Notes: generated from the sequence alone by a model not told the origin. A stretch of 5,785 nt of DNA from an uncultured Collinsella sp. (GCA_902478765.1 CABSMN010000083.1:1-5785); one strand, 5' to 3'; numbered from the stretch's first letter, positions 1 through 5,473 are shown. Translations and numbers: made by a program.

Positions 1-46
1 AGATGCAGCGTAGTCTCGTGGGCTCGGAGATGTGTATAAGAGACAG
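1..46 (+). other. Untrimmed Nextera i7 adapter at left contig end
   Basis: Bases 1-4 (AGAT) match the end of the Illumina P7 primer. Bases 5-12 (GCAGCGTA) sit where the i7 index belongs; the index read would be TACGCTGC, which I recall as Nextera N721. Bases 13-27 are GTCTCGTGGGCTCGG, and 28-46 are the 19-base Tn5 mosaic end AGATGTGTATAAGAGACAG. This is library sequence, not genome. Genomic sequence starts at 47, so only 16 bases downstream of the lacC stop are real. Confidence 0.98.
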
Positions 47-62
47 GTAAAACGCCGTAACC

Positions 63-998
63 TTAAAGCTCCGTTACTTCAACGCTGTTGTAGATCTCGT
101 CCCAGCGGTCCATGACCAGGTGGCCGGTCTTGTGATCCATGGCGTTGAGCTTGCCGCAGGTATTGGCGGTCTTGAGCACCGTGACGTCGTCGGCACCAGC
201 CGCAATGGCATGCGCAAAGCCGGCGATGGTCGAGTCACCGGAACCCGTCGCGTTCACAGCCGCAATCGCGGGCGTCTTGGCGCGGAACGCGCGACCCTCA
301 TGGAAGCCCACCGAACCGGCAGCGCCCATCGAAACGACAACCCAGGGAATACCGGCAAAGCGGTCATCGGCGGCAAGCGCCTCGCGCAGGGCATCGACAT
401 CATCGGTCGTAAAGGACGTACCCAGCAGGCCGTTGATCTCGGTCAGGTTGGGCTTTACGAGCTCAGGCTTAGCGTCGGACTCCAGCGCGGCCTCCAGCGA
501 TGCACCCGAGGTGTCGAGCAGCACCTTGGCGCCCGCCTCCTCGGCAATCTTGACGAGCTCGGCATAGTAGCCGGCATCGACACCGCGCGGCAGCGAGCCC
601 GAAATCGTCACAACGTCCGCCTTCGCTGCAAGCTCGGCGAACTTGGCCGTAAAGGCCTCGAGCTCGGCCGGGGCGATCTGCGGGCCGCTCTCCAACAGCT
701 CGGTCTGATTACCCTCGTGCAGAATATTCAGGCAAATGCGCGTCTCACCGGCGATGGGCACAAAGTCATTCTTGACGCCGTCGGCATCCATAAGCTCGGC
801 CATATAGGCACCCATGTGGCCGCCGAGCAGACCGGTCGCGAGCACATCGTCGCCCAACTGCAGCAACACACGGCTCACGTTGAGGCCCTTGCCGCCAGCG
901 GTCTTTTCGGGCGTCACACGGTTAACATCGTCGATGATCAGCTTGTCGAGCTGATAGCGCGTATCGATCGACGGGTTCATGGTAACGGTCAGAATCAT
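63..998 (-). CDS. lacC: Tagatose-6-phosphate kinase LacC
   Basis: A PfkB/ribokinase-fold cytoplasmic kinase of 311 residues, the usual LacC length (S. aureus LacC is about 310). It phosphorylates D-tagatose-6-phosphate with ATP to tagatose-1,6-bisphosphate, third step of the tagatose-6-phosphate pathway. Visible signatures are the N-terminal MNPSID (7-12), the PfkB motif AGGKGLNVSRVL (34-45), ISGSLPRG (132-139), KPNLTE (182-187) and the C-terminal anion-hole motif NATGSGDS (249-256), with D255 as the expected catalytic base. The C-terminal SVEVTEL resembles the IEVLEV ending of staphylococcal LacC as I remember it. The ATG at 998 is preferred over one 15 codons upstream (1043) because CAGGAG precedes it by 6 bases and homologues start MILT. 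It is 56 bases after lacX and probably co-transcribed. A 1-phosphofructokinase (FruK) is the main alternative, but the lacAB context favours LacC. Confidence 0.93.
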   Translation of the reverse strand: MILTVTMNPSIDTRYQLDKLIIDDVNRVTPEKTAGGKGLNVSRVLLQLGDDVLATGLLGGHMGAYMAELMDADGVKNDFVPIAGETRICLNILHEGNQTELLESGPQIAPAELEAFTAKFAELAAKADVVTISGSLPRGVDAGYYAELVKIAEEAGAKVLLDTSGASLEAALESDAKPELVKPNLTEINGLLGTSFTTDDVDALREALAADDRFAGIPWVVVSMGAAGSVGFHEGRAFRAKTPAIAAVNATGSGDSTIAGFAHAIAAGADDVTVLKTANTCGKLNAMDHKTGHLVMDRWDEIYNSVEVTEL

Positions 999-1054
999 AT
1001 TGAACTCCTGTTTCCGGGGCACGGCACGCGCGGCCCCAAACATACGATAGCTCG

Positions 1055-1936
1055 TTAAAGGATCTCGATCTCAAAGCCGCGGGCAACGGTCTCCCCCGGC
1101 TTGGCCACCAGGCAGCCACGCTTGTGCTCCAGAATATCGTCCTCGTCGGAGCAGGTGGACAGGCCGCCCCACGGTTCCACAGCCACAAAGTCGCCCTCGG
1201 GCTTGCTCCACACAATCAGGTATGGCATATCGGGGAACGTCAGGCGCACGCCCTTGTCCTCGGTTTTCTTGGTCAGCGTAACCACGCGGCTCTCGAGCAC
1301 GTCAAAGATGGTCTCCGCGAAGTCGAAGAGTTCGTGGGCCAGCGGCAGGTTCTGGTCTATCATGGGGTTCTTGCTGCGATGCTCAACATCAATCAAGCCC
1401 GTCGAGGGAACGGCAGTACAGAGCTCAGCGGCCTCGCGCTGCTCAAAACGGAGCTCGTAGTCGTCATAGGACTCGCCCTCGTCGAGCGGGCACTTAAAGC
1501 CGGGGTGACCGCCCACAAAAAACGGCATGTCCTCGGTGCCCTCATTGGTCACCTCGTACGAAACGGCCACCTTTTCCGAATCGATCGTGTAACGAGCAAC
1601 GATCTTAAACGGATACGGGTACTGCTCGAGCAACTCGGCATGGTCGGCAGAGCTTAAGCTCAGCGCAACCATATTGTCGCTCTGTTCCTCGAGCTTCCAC
1701 TCCTGCTTGCGCGCAAAGCCGTGGCGGGCGAGCTTTACCTCGCGGCCGCCCATGGTCATTGCGTGACCGTCACGAAGGCCGCCGCAGATCGGGAAGCAAA
1801 TAGGTGCCTGGCCCGACCAGACCGCCGGATCACCCTGCCACAGGTACTCACGGCCGTTGGCCGCAATAGAAGTGAACGACCCGCCCGCCGTGCTCAGTGC
1901 TACGCGGATAGAACCGTTATCAAGAACAAACTCCAT
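1055..1936 (-). CDS. lacX: Aldose 1-epimerase family protein (LacX-like)
   Basis: A 293-residue cytoplasmic protein of the galactose mutarotase (GalM/LacX) superfamily, predicted to interconvert anomers of a sugar or sugar phosphate. It carries FPICGGLRDG (48-57), RHGF (71-74), GGHPGFKCP (142-150) and VEPWGG (253-258). H144 and E254 fall where catalytic His and Glu of mutarotases are expected, and H72 is also conserved in position. Length and motifs resemble LacX of Lactococcus lac operons, for example the WxGQAPIxFPICG stretch, more than classical GalM. The start at 1936 is chosen because GGGAAGG lies 5 bases upstream; the alternative TTG at 1969 would add 11 residues (MAGCRKKGKAP) that translate the ribosome binding site. 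The gene lies between lacB and lacC, whereas lactococcal operons usually carry lacX last. The true substrate of LacX proteins is not settled, so the family call is firmer than the function. Confidence 0.88.
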   Translation of the reverse strand: MEFVLDNGSIRVALSTAGGSFTSIAANGREYLWQGDPAVWSGQAPICFPICGGLRDGHAMTMGGREVKLARHGFARKQEWKLEEQSDNMVALSLSSADHAELLEQYPYPFKIVARYTIDSEKVAVSYEVTNEGTEDMPFFVGGHPGFKCPLDEGESYDDYELRFEQREAAELCTAVPSTGLIDVEHRSKNPMIDQNLPLAHELFDFAETIFDVLESRVVTLTKKTEDKGVRLTFPDMPYLIVWSKPEGDFVAVEPWGGLSTCSDEDDILEHKRGCLVAKPGETVARGFEIEIL

Positions 1937-2202
1937 AGGAGCCTTCCCTTTCTTACGACAGCCCGCCAAGTCAATAGGGCTGATAGAAAACCGGCCCGCG
2001 CCCCCTCACAGAAACGCGAGCCGTCAATTGAAAAGCTGCAGAATGCCGGGCACCACCAAAACGAAGCACACAAGCTCAGCAAGCAAACGTGTTATCGGAG
2101 CAGCTTACTGAACCAGAAAGCTTCGCAACAACAGCGGTAACCCCACAGGCACCCTCAACGTCAGCGAGAAGTCAGCTGGCGAGGCAAGGTGCCGTGAAGC
2201 GA

Positions 2203-2231
2203 GGCGGCATTGACCTTCTGGTCATGCCGCC
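2203..2231. other. Strong stem-loop (12 bp, one bulge) in lacB-lacX gap
   Basis: GGCGGCAT at 2203-2210 plus GACC at 2212-2215 pairs with GGTC at 2220-2223 plus ATGCCGCC at 2224-2231. There is a single bulged T at 2211 and a TTCT loop. No T-run follows on either strand, so it is not a canonical terminator. It could be an RNA processing or stabilising hairpin in the lac transcript, or a REP-like repeat. Confidence 0.7.
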
Positions 2232-2280
2232 GAAGCTGAACGGCAGATTGCCCGCCAGATGGCTTCGCAGCGTCGGCCGG

Positions 2281-2304
2281 TCCGGCGTTCGGCAGAACGC
2301 CGGA
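2281..2304. other. Perfect GC-rich hairpin just after lacB stop
   Basis: TCCGGCGTTC (2281-2290) pairs perfectly with GAACGCCGGA (2295-2304) around a GGCA loop; GG/CC at 2279-2280 and 2306-2307 can extend it past a one-base bulge. It begins 6 bases beyond the lacB stop codon on the minus strand. The bases that follow in the transcript (CCGGCCGACG) are not U-rich, so Rho-independent termination is unlikely. A 3'-end stabiliser or partial attenuator of the lacAB segment is a reasonable inference. Confidence 0.7.
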
Positions 2305-2310
2305 ACCTAA

Positions 2311-2835
2311 TTAGTCGTGGTACTCGCCGCGGTCCCACTTCTCGAGGAACTCGTCAAAGAAGTGCGGGTCAGCCTGAGCCTCGGCGTCGGCCTTATTGCA
2401 GGCATCGATCTTGGCGATCAGGGCATCGTGCTCGGGGGTCTTCTCGTAGGGCTCCTCCAGGAAGGCAAGCATGATATCGGCCATCAGGAACTCGCCGGTA
2501 ATCTTGCCGCCAAAGCCCACGATGTTGGCGTTGAGCTCGCGACGGGCATACAGGGCAGAGGTCATGTCGCGGACCAGGGCGCAGCGGGCGCCGGGAACCT
2601 TGTTGACGGCGTTGGTGATGCCGATGCCGGTGCCGCACAGGGCCACGCCAAAGTCGGCCTTGCCGCTGGCAACAGCCTCGCCCACGGCCTTACCGTAGAT
2701 GGGATAGTGCGTACGGGTGTGGCTGTAGGTGCCGCAGTCGAGCACCTTGTAACCAGCCTGCTCCAGGCGGTCGGCCAGATAGATCTTCTCGTCCGTAACG
2801 ATATGGTCGCAACCGATTGCGATGGTCTTCTTCAT
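2311..2835 (-). CDS. lacB: Galactose-6-phosphate isomerase subunit LacB
   Basis: A 174-residue subunit of the LacAB hetero-oligomer, which isomerises D-galactose-6-phosphate to D-tagatose-6-phosphate in the cytoplasm. It belongs to the RpiB/LacA/LacB family. Visible motifs are [11 protein letters not shown] (5-15), THYPIYGK (42-49), the CGTGIG phosphate-binding loop (67-72) whose C67 aligns with the catalytic cysteine of Rpi[14 protein letters not shown] (78-90), and the C-terminal [18 protein letters not shown] (157-174), which is virtually diagnostic of LacB. Length matches the family (about 171). The ATG at 2835 is preceded by AAAGGA about 7 bases upstream. It sits 63 bases after lacA, so they are probably translated from one mRNA, as required for subunit balance. 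A ribose-5-phosphate isomerase B is excluded by the C-terminal extension and adjacent lacA. Confidence 0.96.
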   Translation of the reverse strand: MKKTIAIGCDHIVTDEKIYLADRLEQAGYKVLDCGTYSHTRTHYPIYGKAVGEAVASGKADFGVALCGTGIGITNAVNKVPGARCALVRDMTSALYARRELNANIVGFGGKITGEFLMADIMLAFLEEPYEKTPEHDALIAKIDACNKADAEAQADPHFFDEFLEKWDRGEYHD

Positions 2836-2898
2836 CAGAACGTCCTTTCGTCTGAATTCACAAGTTGAGGTAGAAGTTCGAGTTCTCGGTGGCTCTCG

Positions 2899-3327
2899 TT
2901 AGGCCATCTTGTTGAGCATGTCGACACGGATCTGGTGACGGCCGCCGGCGTACTGTGCACGCAGGAACTCGCGGGCGATCTTCTTGGCGACCTCGGTGCC
3001 CACAACGCCCGGGCCCATGGTGACCATGCGCGAGCCGTTGTGCTCGCGGGTCATGTAAGCGGAACGCTCGTCGGAAATGTTGGCGACGACCATGCCCTTG
3101 ATCTTGACGGCGGCCATATAGGAGCCGACGCCGTACTTATCGAATGCGAAGCCCTGGGAATCCTTGTGCTCCAGCAGGTCCTTGGCAACGGCGGTCGCGG
3201 AATCGACAAAGTCCGCGGCAGGGGTCTCGGAATAGTCGACGACCTCGTGACCGTCGGCGATGAGCATCTCCTTGATAGACTCCTTCATCGACATACCGTC
3301 GGCATCGGAAGCGATTACAACCCTCAT
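2899..3327 (-). CDS. lacA: Galactose-6-phosphate isomerase subunit LacA
   Basis: The partner subunit of LacB, 142 residues, exactly the length of S. aureus LacA. First gene of the operon. Signatures are IASDADG (5-11), VDFVD-like ADFVDSATAVAKD (38-50), KIKGMV (75-80), SDERSAYMTREHNGSRM (85-101) and GGRHQIRVDMLNKM (128-141). H96, R130 and R134 match residues I recall as substrate-binding or catalytic in LacA. The loop YGVGSY (65-70) replaces the cysteine-containing CGTGxG of LacB and RpiB, as expected for LacA, whose active site is shared with LacB. The start at 3327 is fixed by a perfect AAGGAGG (3333-3339) 5 bases upstream. A small hairpin (TACGC/GCGTA, 3346-3350 and 3355-3359) lies just upstream of that site. 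The 325 bases upstream to the next gene contain the operon control region. Confidence 0.96.
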   Translation of the reverse strand: MRVVIASDADGMSMKESIKEMLIADGHEVVDYSETPAADFVDSATAVAKDLLEHKDSQGFAFDKYGVGSYMAAVKIKGMVVANISDERSAYMTREHNGSRMVTMGPGVVGTEVAKKIAREFLRAQYAGGRHQIRVDMLNKMA

Positions 3328-3380
3328 GACATCCTCCTTGAGAGATACGCAGGTGCGTAGTTTCTGTTTGGAAGTGTTGA

Positions 3381-3401
3381 ATCGCGTTCAGGTCCGGGCA
3401 T
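3381..3401 (-). promoter_or_regulatory. Leader motif shared with lacF (split copy)
   Basis: Plus strand ATCGCGT (3381-3387), then six extra bases, then CCGGGCAT (3394-3401). The lacF leader carries the same two blocks fused (5326-5340), and GTCCGGGCAT is an exact 10-base match in both. It is located about 55-75 bases before the lacA start. An overlapping TGAA-N5-TTCA dyad spans 3378-3390. It could be a second operator or a leader RNA element. Confidence 0.4.
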
Positions 3402-3432
3402 CTGAATGTGCGGTTCTTCACTGTTCATGTTT

Positions 3433-3461
3433 ATTTGAACACATTCGAACAGTAACTGCAA
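3433..3461 (-). promoter_or_regulatory. Candidate lacA promoter
   Basis: On the minus strand TTGCAG (3456-3461) and TCAAAT (3433-3438) are separated by 17 bases. They match the sigma-70 hexamers at 3 of 6 and 4 of 6 positions, so the match is weak. Support comes from the AT-rich setting, and from the fact that the shared operator-like element (3437-3451) lies inside the spacer and touches the -10, the classical position for a repressor. It would give a leader of about 100 bases. Confidence 0.35.
3437..3451 (-). promoter_or_regulatory. Operator-like element upstream of lacA
   Basis: Plus strand GAACACATTCGAACA; coding strand TGTTCGAATGTGTTC. It is a direct repeat of GAACA with exactly 10 bases between starts, and the same arrangement occurs upstream of lacF at 5459-5473 (consensus TGTTCGANNNTGTTC). 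Helically phased direct repeats are typical of DeoR-family regulators such as LacR. An inverted flank, CTGTTC at 3421-3426 against GAACAG at 3447-3452, overlaps it. Function is inferred; the shared sequence is directly visible. Confidence 0.55.
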
Positions 3462-3477
3462 CAACTATTTGTTTATC

Positions 3478-3497
3478 TTTGTTCTTTTTTGAACAAA
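3478..3497. promoter_or_regulatory. Inverted repeat TTTGTTC-N6-GAACAAA
   Basis: A perfect 7-base dyad, 3478-3484 and 3491-3497, around a T6 spacer. It contains the same GAACA half-site found in the operator-like element and lies about 40 bases upstream of it. It may be an auxiliary operator for the lacA promoter. It is not terminator-like: the stem is AT-rich and no T-run follows. Confidence 0.4.
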
Positions 3498-3556
3498 CAC
3501 CATTCACGGATGATTGCTGGCCGTTTGAGCCGGGCGCGGACGTAGCGACCACGTGT

Positions 3557-3600
3557 TCAACAAACAAAAGGGCGGCCAAGAACGTGTCTCGGCCGCCCTT
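3557..3600 (-). terminator. Intrinsic terminator of the membrane-protein gene
   Basis: A perfect 10-base stem, AAGGGCGGCC (3568-3577) with GGCCGCCCTT (3591-3600), around a 13-base loop. On the minus strand it is followed by TTTTGTTTGTT (3557-3567). It lies about 50 bases past the stop codon at 3653 and insulates the lac operon from read-through. In the plus direction no T-tract follows beyond CTT, so it works one way. Confidence 0.9.
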
Positions 3601-3652
3601 CGGCGGTATTCCCCGGTATATACAGCTGTTTTAGCTACTCGGACTGCCCACC

Positions 3653-4666
3653 CTATTTGGCGTGCTTGGACGGAGCACTCAGAAAGCGGCCCGTCAAATA
3701 GTTCGCCGGGCCGGAAATATCGATCCCTAGCAGTACGTGTCCCAGCCACAGGAACGCCACGAGCACCAGCAGCGGGATAACGCACGAAGTCACGATCATC
3801 ACGATGACGCCTTCGATGAGGTCGGTCACCTGCTGCACGATCTCGTCGGTCATCTGCTTGGCACCGCTGGTCACCGACGTAACAAGGCTCGAGGCCCCAT
3901 CAGTCAACTGCTCGAGCACGTTTTTGGACTCTGTGGCCTCGGATTTTTTCTTATTCGATTTTGAGCTGGTCTCGGCTGACTTGTCCGTGGTGTCGGCCGC
4001 GTCCGCAGCGTCCGCAGCCTTTTGCTCAGCTTGCTCAATACTTACGCGATACGTTTCATCGACCTTCTGCGACACCCAAACGCTTGCAGGCACCAACGCC
4101 ATGCCGATCACGGCAACCACCAGCACGCGAGTCGCCACGCGGCGCAGGACGGCGCTCGTGCTCCAGCGCCCATGAATGCCAAGCGACACCGCAAAGAGCA
4201 CCAACGCAAACGGGATTAAGATGCCTAGGCCAACCGACCACAAAATAGTCAGCAGATATTTCTCGAGATAGAGCACGGCAAGCACGATGCCCAAGTTGCC
4301 TGAAAGCTGCGCGAGCTGCTCGGCAACCGGCGTTCCCGTATCACCCGGCAGCGCGGTAATGCCCGCAGATAGCGCCACGCACGAGGTCGTGAGCGCCAGT
4401 ACGTTACCTTTCTTTTGATCGATGACCTCGATGGTGGAGTCCCAAGTCTTGGTATCGGCAAAATGCGGACGAGCTACAAAGCCCGACAGCAGCGCCAGCA
4501 CCACGAGCGCAACGATAAAGCCAATCTGCAGCTTTTTGTTTGCGCACACGACATCGGACAGGCTGGGCTGCAGCTCGGTTACCGTCGTATGCTCGGTTAT
4601 CTGGACAGGACGCCCATGAGCCATCTCATACGCGTCTCTTTTTTGAATTGATCCGTTGTCCGGCAT
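3653..4666 (-). CDS. Uncharacterised multi-pass membrane protein
   Basis: I do not recognise this 337-residue protein. The N-terminus (1-45) is hydrophilic and without a signal peptide. Hydrophobic stretches suggest membrane segments at about 46-64, 87-105 (weaker), 138-163, 180-198 and 284-315. Between the last two lies a charged, Ala/Ser/Lys-rich segment (about 200-283) with low-complexity AADAADAAD-like and KSNKKKSE stretches, followed by an amphipathic region (250-283) that could form helices or a coiled coil. The motif GITALPGDTGTPVAEQLAQL (102-121) before YLEKYLLTI (133-141) looks like a conserved family core. The start at 4666 is fixed by GAGGAGGT about 7 bases upstream. The gene has its own terminator and an independent upstream region, so it is not part of the lac operons flanking it. 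No enzymatic or transport motif is visible; a structural or sensing role in the membrane is possible but unsupported. Confidence 0.85.
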   Translation of the reverse strand: MPDNGSIQKRDAYEMAHGRPVQITEHTTVTELQPSLSDVVCANKKLQIGFIVALVVLALLSGFVARPHFADTKTWDSTIEVIDQKKGNVLALTTSCVALSAGITALPGDTGTPVAEQLAQLSGNLGIVLAVLYLEKYLLTILWSVGLGILIPFALVLFAVSLGIHGRWSTSAVLRRVATRVLVVAVIGMALVPASVWVSQKVDETYRVSIEQAEQKAADAADAADTTDKSAETSSKSNKKKSEATESKNVLEQLTDGASSLVTSVTSGAKQMTDEIVQQVTDLIEGVIVMIVTSCVIPLLVLVAFLWLGHVLLGIDISGPANYLTGRFLSAPSKHAK

Positions 4667-4704
4667 TTGGATACCTCCTCATTCCGGCCTGTATTGCGGA
4701 TGGA

Positions 4705-4710
4705 AGTATA
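4705..4710 (-). promoter_or_regulatory. Candidate -10 of the membrane-protein gene
   Basis: TATACT on the minus strand, 38 bases upstream of the start codon, is a good -10 match. No -35 hexamer is found at 16-18 bases; TTGCCG is at 21 bases, which is too far. Two CGAACGG copies (4728-4734, 4740-4746) occupy the -35 area and might bind an activator, but this is speculative. Confidence 0.35.
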
Positions 4711-4753
4711 CCCACCCATCGAAAAACCGAACGGCAAGACGAACGGAGCGCAC

Positions 4754-4797
4754 TAAGACTGTCCCCAATGCCCAGTCGTTTAAGAACGTCCCCAATG
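4754..4797. repeat. Tandem direct repeat with 27-base period
   Basis: TAAGACTGTCCCCAATG (4754-4770) and TAAGAACGTCCCCAATG (4781-4797) differ at 2 of 17 bases. On the minus strand they read CATTGGGGAC(A/G)..CTTA. From memory, this ATTGGGGAC-type repeat resembles REP-like intergenic elements in many bacterial genomes, some linked to IS200-like (RAYT) transposases. No transposase is in the window. Confidence 0.6.
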
Positions 4798-4811
4798 ACT
4801 ATCTCCGGATG

Positions 4812-4878
4812 AGTTGCGGCGGAATAGGGATTGTTTTGCGCCCGCCGGCCCCTATTCAGTCCTTATTTCACCGCAACT
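4812..4878. repeat. Imperfect palindromic element (REP/MITE-like)
   Basis: AGTTGCGG (4812-4819) pairs with CCGCAACT (4871-4878), and inside it GAATAGGG (4822-4829) pairs perfectly with CCCTATTC (4850-4857). The right arm has 13 extra bases (4858-4870), whose CCTTATTTC can also pair with part of the left arm, so two folds compete. It lies between the 27-base repeat and the lacF terminator. It is probably a small non-autonomous repeat in the intergenic space; I see no target-site duplication. Confidence 0.55.
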
Positions 4879-4887
4879 TGGAGGAGG

Positions 4888-4924
4888 ACAGAAAAAGCCC
4901 TGTCGCGGGTGCGGCAGGGCTTTT
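4888..4924 (-). terminator. Intrinsic terminator of lacF
   Basis: AAAAGCCCTG (4893-4902) pairs with CAGGGCTTTT (4915-4924) around a 12-base loop. On the minus strand the GC-rich part is followed by TTTTTCTGT. It lies about 30 bases beyond the lacF stop. On the plus strand only TTTTGG follows, so it acts mainly in the minus direction. It makes lacF an independent transcript from the membrane-protein gene. Confidence 0.88.
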
Positions 4925-4951
4925 GGAAGGGGACTTGGTTGTGAGGGTTCG

Positions 4952-5290
4952 TTAGGCGAGCTTGGCCTCGAGCTCAGCGATGCGCTTGTAGGCATCGATG
5001 GTAAAGCGGGTCTGCTTCTCCAAGATCATGGTGGTCATGAGGGTGTCCTGAGCGTGGGCCATGATGAAGGTCATCTCCATCTCGCCGCCGCCGGCCTCCT
5101 GCGAAAGCAGCTTGGTCTGCGTGTCGTGGGCGCCGATGAGTGCATCGCTCGCATCCTTGTGCAGCTGTTCGGCCTTCTCAAAATCACCCTCGCGAGCAGC
5201 ATCGAGCGCTGCAAGCAGATCAGTCTGGGCGTCACCCGCGTATGCGACGATCTCGAATCCAACCATCGAGATTTCTTCTTTGGTTGCCAT
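4952..5290 (-). CDS. lacF: PTS lactose-type IIA component LacF
   Basis: A 112-residue cytoplasmic phosphocarrier of the PTS lactose/chitobiose (Lac) family. It receives phosphate from HPr and passes it to the IIB domain of the lactose permease. The all-helical family shows as MVGFEIVAYAGDA (9-21), the alanine-rich helix AAREGDF (31-37), and the active-site segment IMAHAQDTLMTTMIL (76-90). H79 is the expected phosphorylated histidine and D82 the metal-binding Asp at the trimer core. Length fits LacF (about 105). The ATG at 5290 follows AAAGGA by about 7 bases. The C-terminus (RIAELEAKL) is helical. The gene is followed by a terminator and preceded by its own 214-base control region, so it appears monocistronic; no IICB or 6-phospho-beta-galactosidase gene is next to it here. 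A cellobiose or chitobiose IIA is possible from sequence alone. The lacABXC genes and the shared upstream element favour lactose. Confidence 0.9.
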   Translation of the reverse strand: MATKEEISMVGFEIVAYAGDAQTDLLAALDAAREGDFEKAEQLHKDASDALIGAHDTQTKLLSQEAGGGEMEMTFIMAHAQDTLMTTMILEKQTRFTIDAYKRIAELEAKLA

Positions 5291-5325
5291 ATTGCGTTCC
5301 TTTCACATATGAACCAATGGAGAGC

Positions 5326-5340
5326 ATCGCGTCCGGGCAT
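5326..5340 (-). promoter_or_regulatory. Leader motif shared with lacA (contiguous copy)
   Basis: Plus strand ATCGCGTCCGGGCAT, 36-50 bases upstream of the lacF start. The lacA leader has the same two blocks separated by six bases. It overlaps a weak stem, CATAC (5338-5342) with GTATG (5355-5359). The role is unknown; position in both 5' leaders suggests an operator or RNA element. Confidence 0.4.
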
Positions 5341-5387
5341 ACGCGCTGCGTTGTGTATGACAGAAACATTAACATTCAAACAAAACA

Positions 5388-5473
5388 GAACAATGCAAAA
5401 CGCAATTTCGAGCTATGAACGGTCGATTTTCGCCCGTGAACGGTTTTTAAACCAATGCGAACAATATCGAACA
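5388..5473 (-). promoter_or_regulatory. Phased GAAC half-site array upstream of lacF
   Basis: GAAC occurs at 5388, 5417, 5438, 5459 and 5469 on the plus strand. The last four are spaced 21, 21 and 10 bases, that is two, two and one helical turns. The copies at 5416-5423 and 5437-5444 are identical (TGAACGGT). The pair at 5459-5473 (GAACAATATCGAACA) is the counterpart of the lacA element. This region must contain the lacF promoter, but I cannot pick convincing -35 and -10 hexamers. The phasing suggests cooperative binding of one regulator along one face of the DNA. Confidence 0.5.

Larger units (their letters stand above)
1937..2310 (-). other. 374-base non-coding gap between lacB and lacX with stem-loops
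   Basis: I see no convincing gene here. A plus-strand reading frame at 2089-2310 has no ribosome binding site and an unstructured, low-complexity translation. The lacB-proximal half contains two strong hairpins (annotated separately) and weaker pairings: GAAGC/GCTTC at 2232-2236 and 2262-2266, and GGCACC/GGTGCC at 2148-2153 and 2188-2193. No hairpin is followed by a U-tract on the minus strand, so none looks like an intrinsic terminator. TTGAC(G/T) hexamers on the minus strand (2022-2027, 1969-1974) lack a matching -10, so I call no internal promoter. The length is unusual inside an otherwise compact operon (gaps of 56 and 63 bases). It may be a processing or stability element that sets lacAB against lacXC expression; that is inference. 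Confidence 0.6.

Noticed and set aside
1..46. Mosaic-end sequence as evidence of a natural Tn5/IS50 insertion
   Set aside because: The adjacent index, primer and P7 bases show that it is library adapter.
1016..1037. Stem GGGGC/GCCCC before the lacC ribosome binding site
   Set aside because: Only five pairs with a 12-base loop; too weak to claim a translational control element.
120..1058. 312-codon plus-strand reading frame opposite lacC
   Set aside because: It is fully antisense to a well-supported kinase, has no ribosome binding site and an Arg/Gly/His-rich composition typical of the complement of a GC-rich gene.
2203..2304. Hairpins after lacB as intrinsic terminators
   Set aside because: Stems are strong but neither is followed by a U-tract on the minus strand, and lacX and lacC continue the same pathway downstream.
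2089..2310. 73-codon plus-strand frame in the lacB-lacX gap
   Set aside because: No Shine-Dalgarno site, low-information translation, and its end consists of hairpin sequence.
2317..2868. 183-codon plus-strand reading frame opposite lacB
   Set aside because: Antisense shadow of lacB; the Gly/Val/Ala-rich translation shows no recognisable motif.
2935..3360. 141-codon plus-strand reading frame opposite lacA
   Set aside because: Antisense shadow of lacA with no supporting start signals.
3378..3390. Catabolite-repression (cre) site TGAATCGCGTTCA
   Set aside because: It is a TGAA-N5-TTCA dyad with odd length and fails several consensus cre positions; noted only as part of the leader region.
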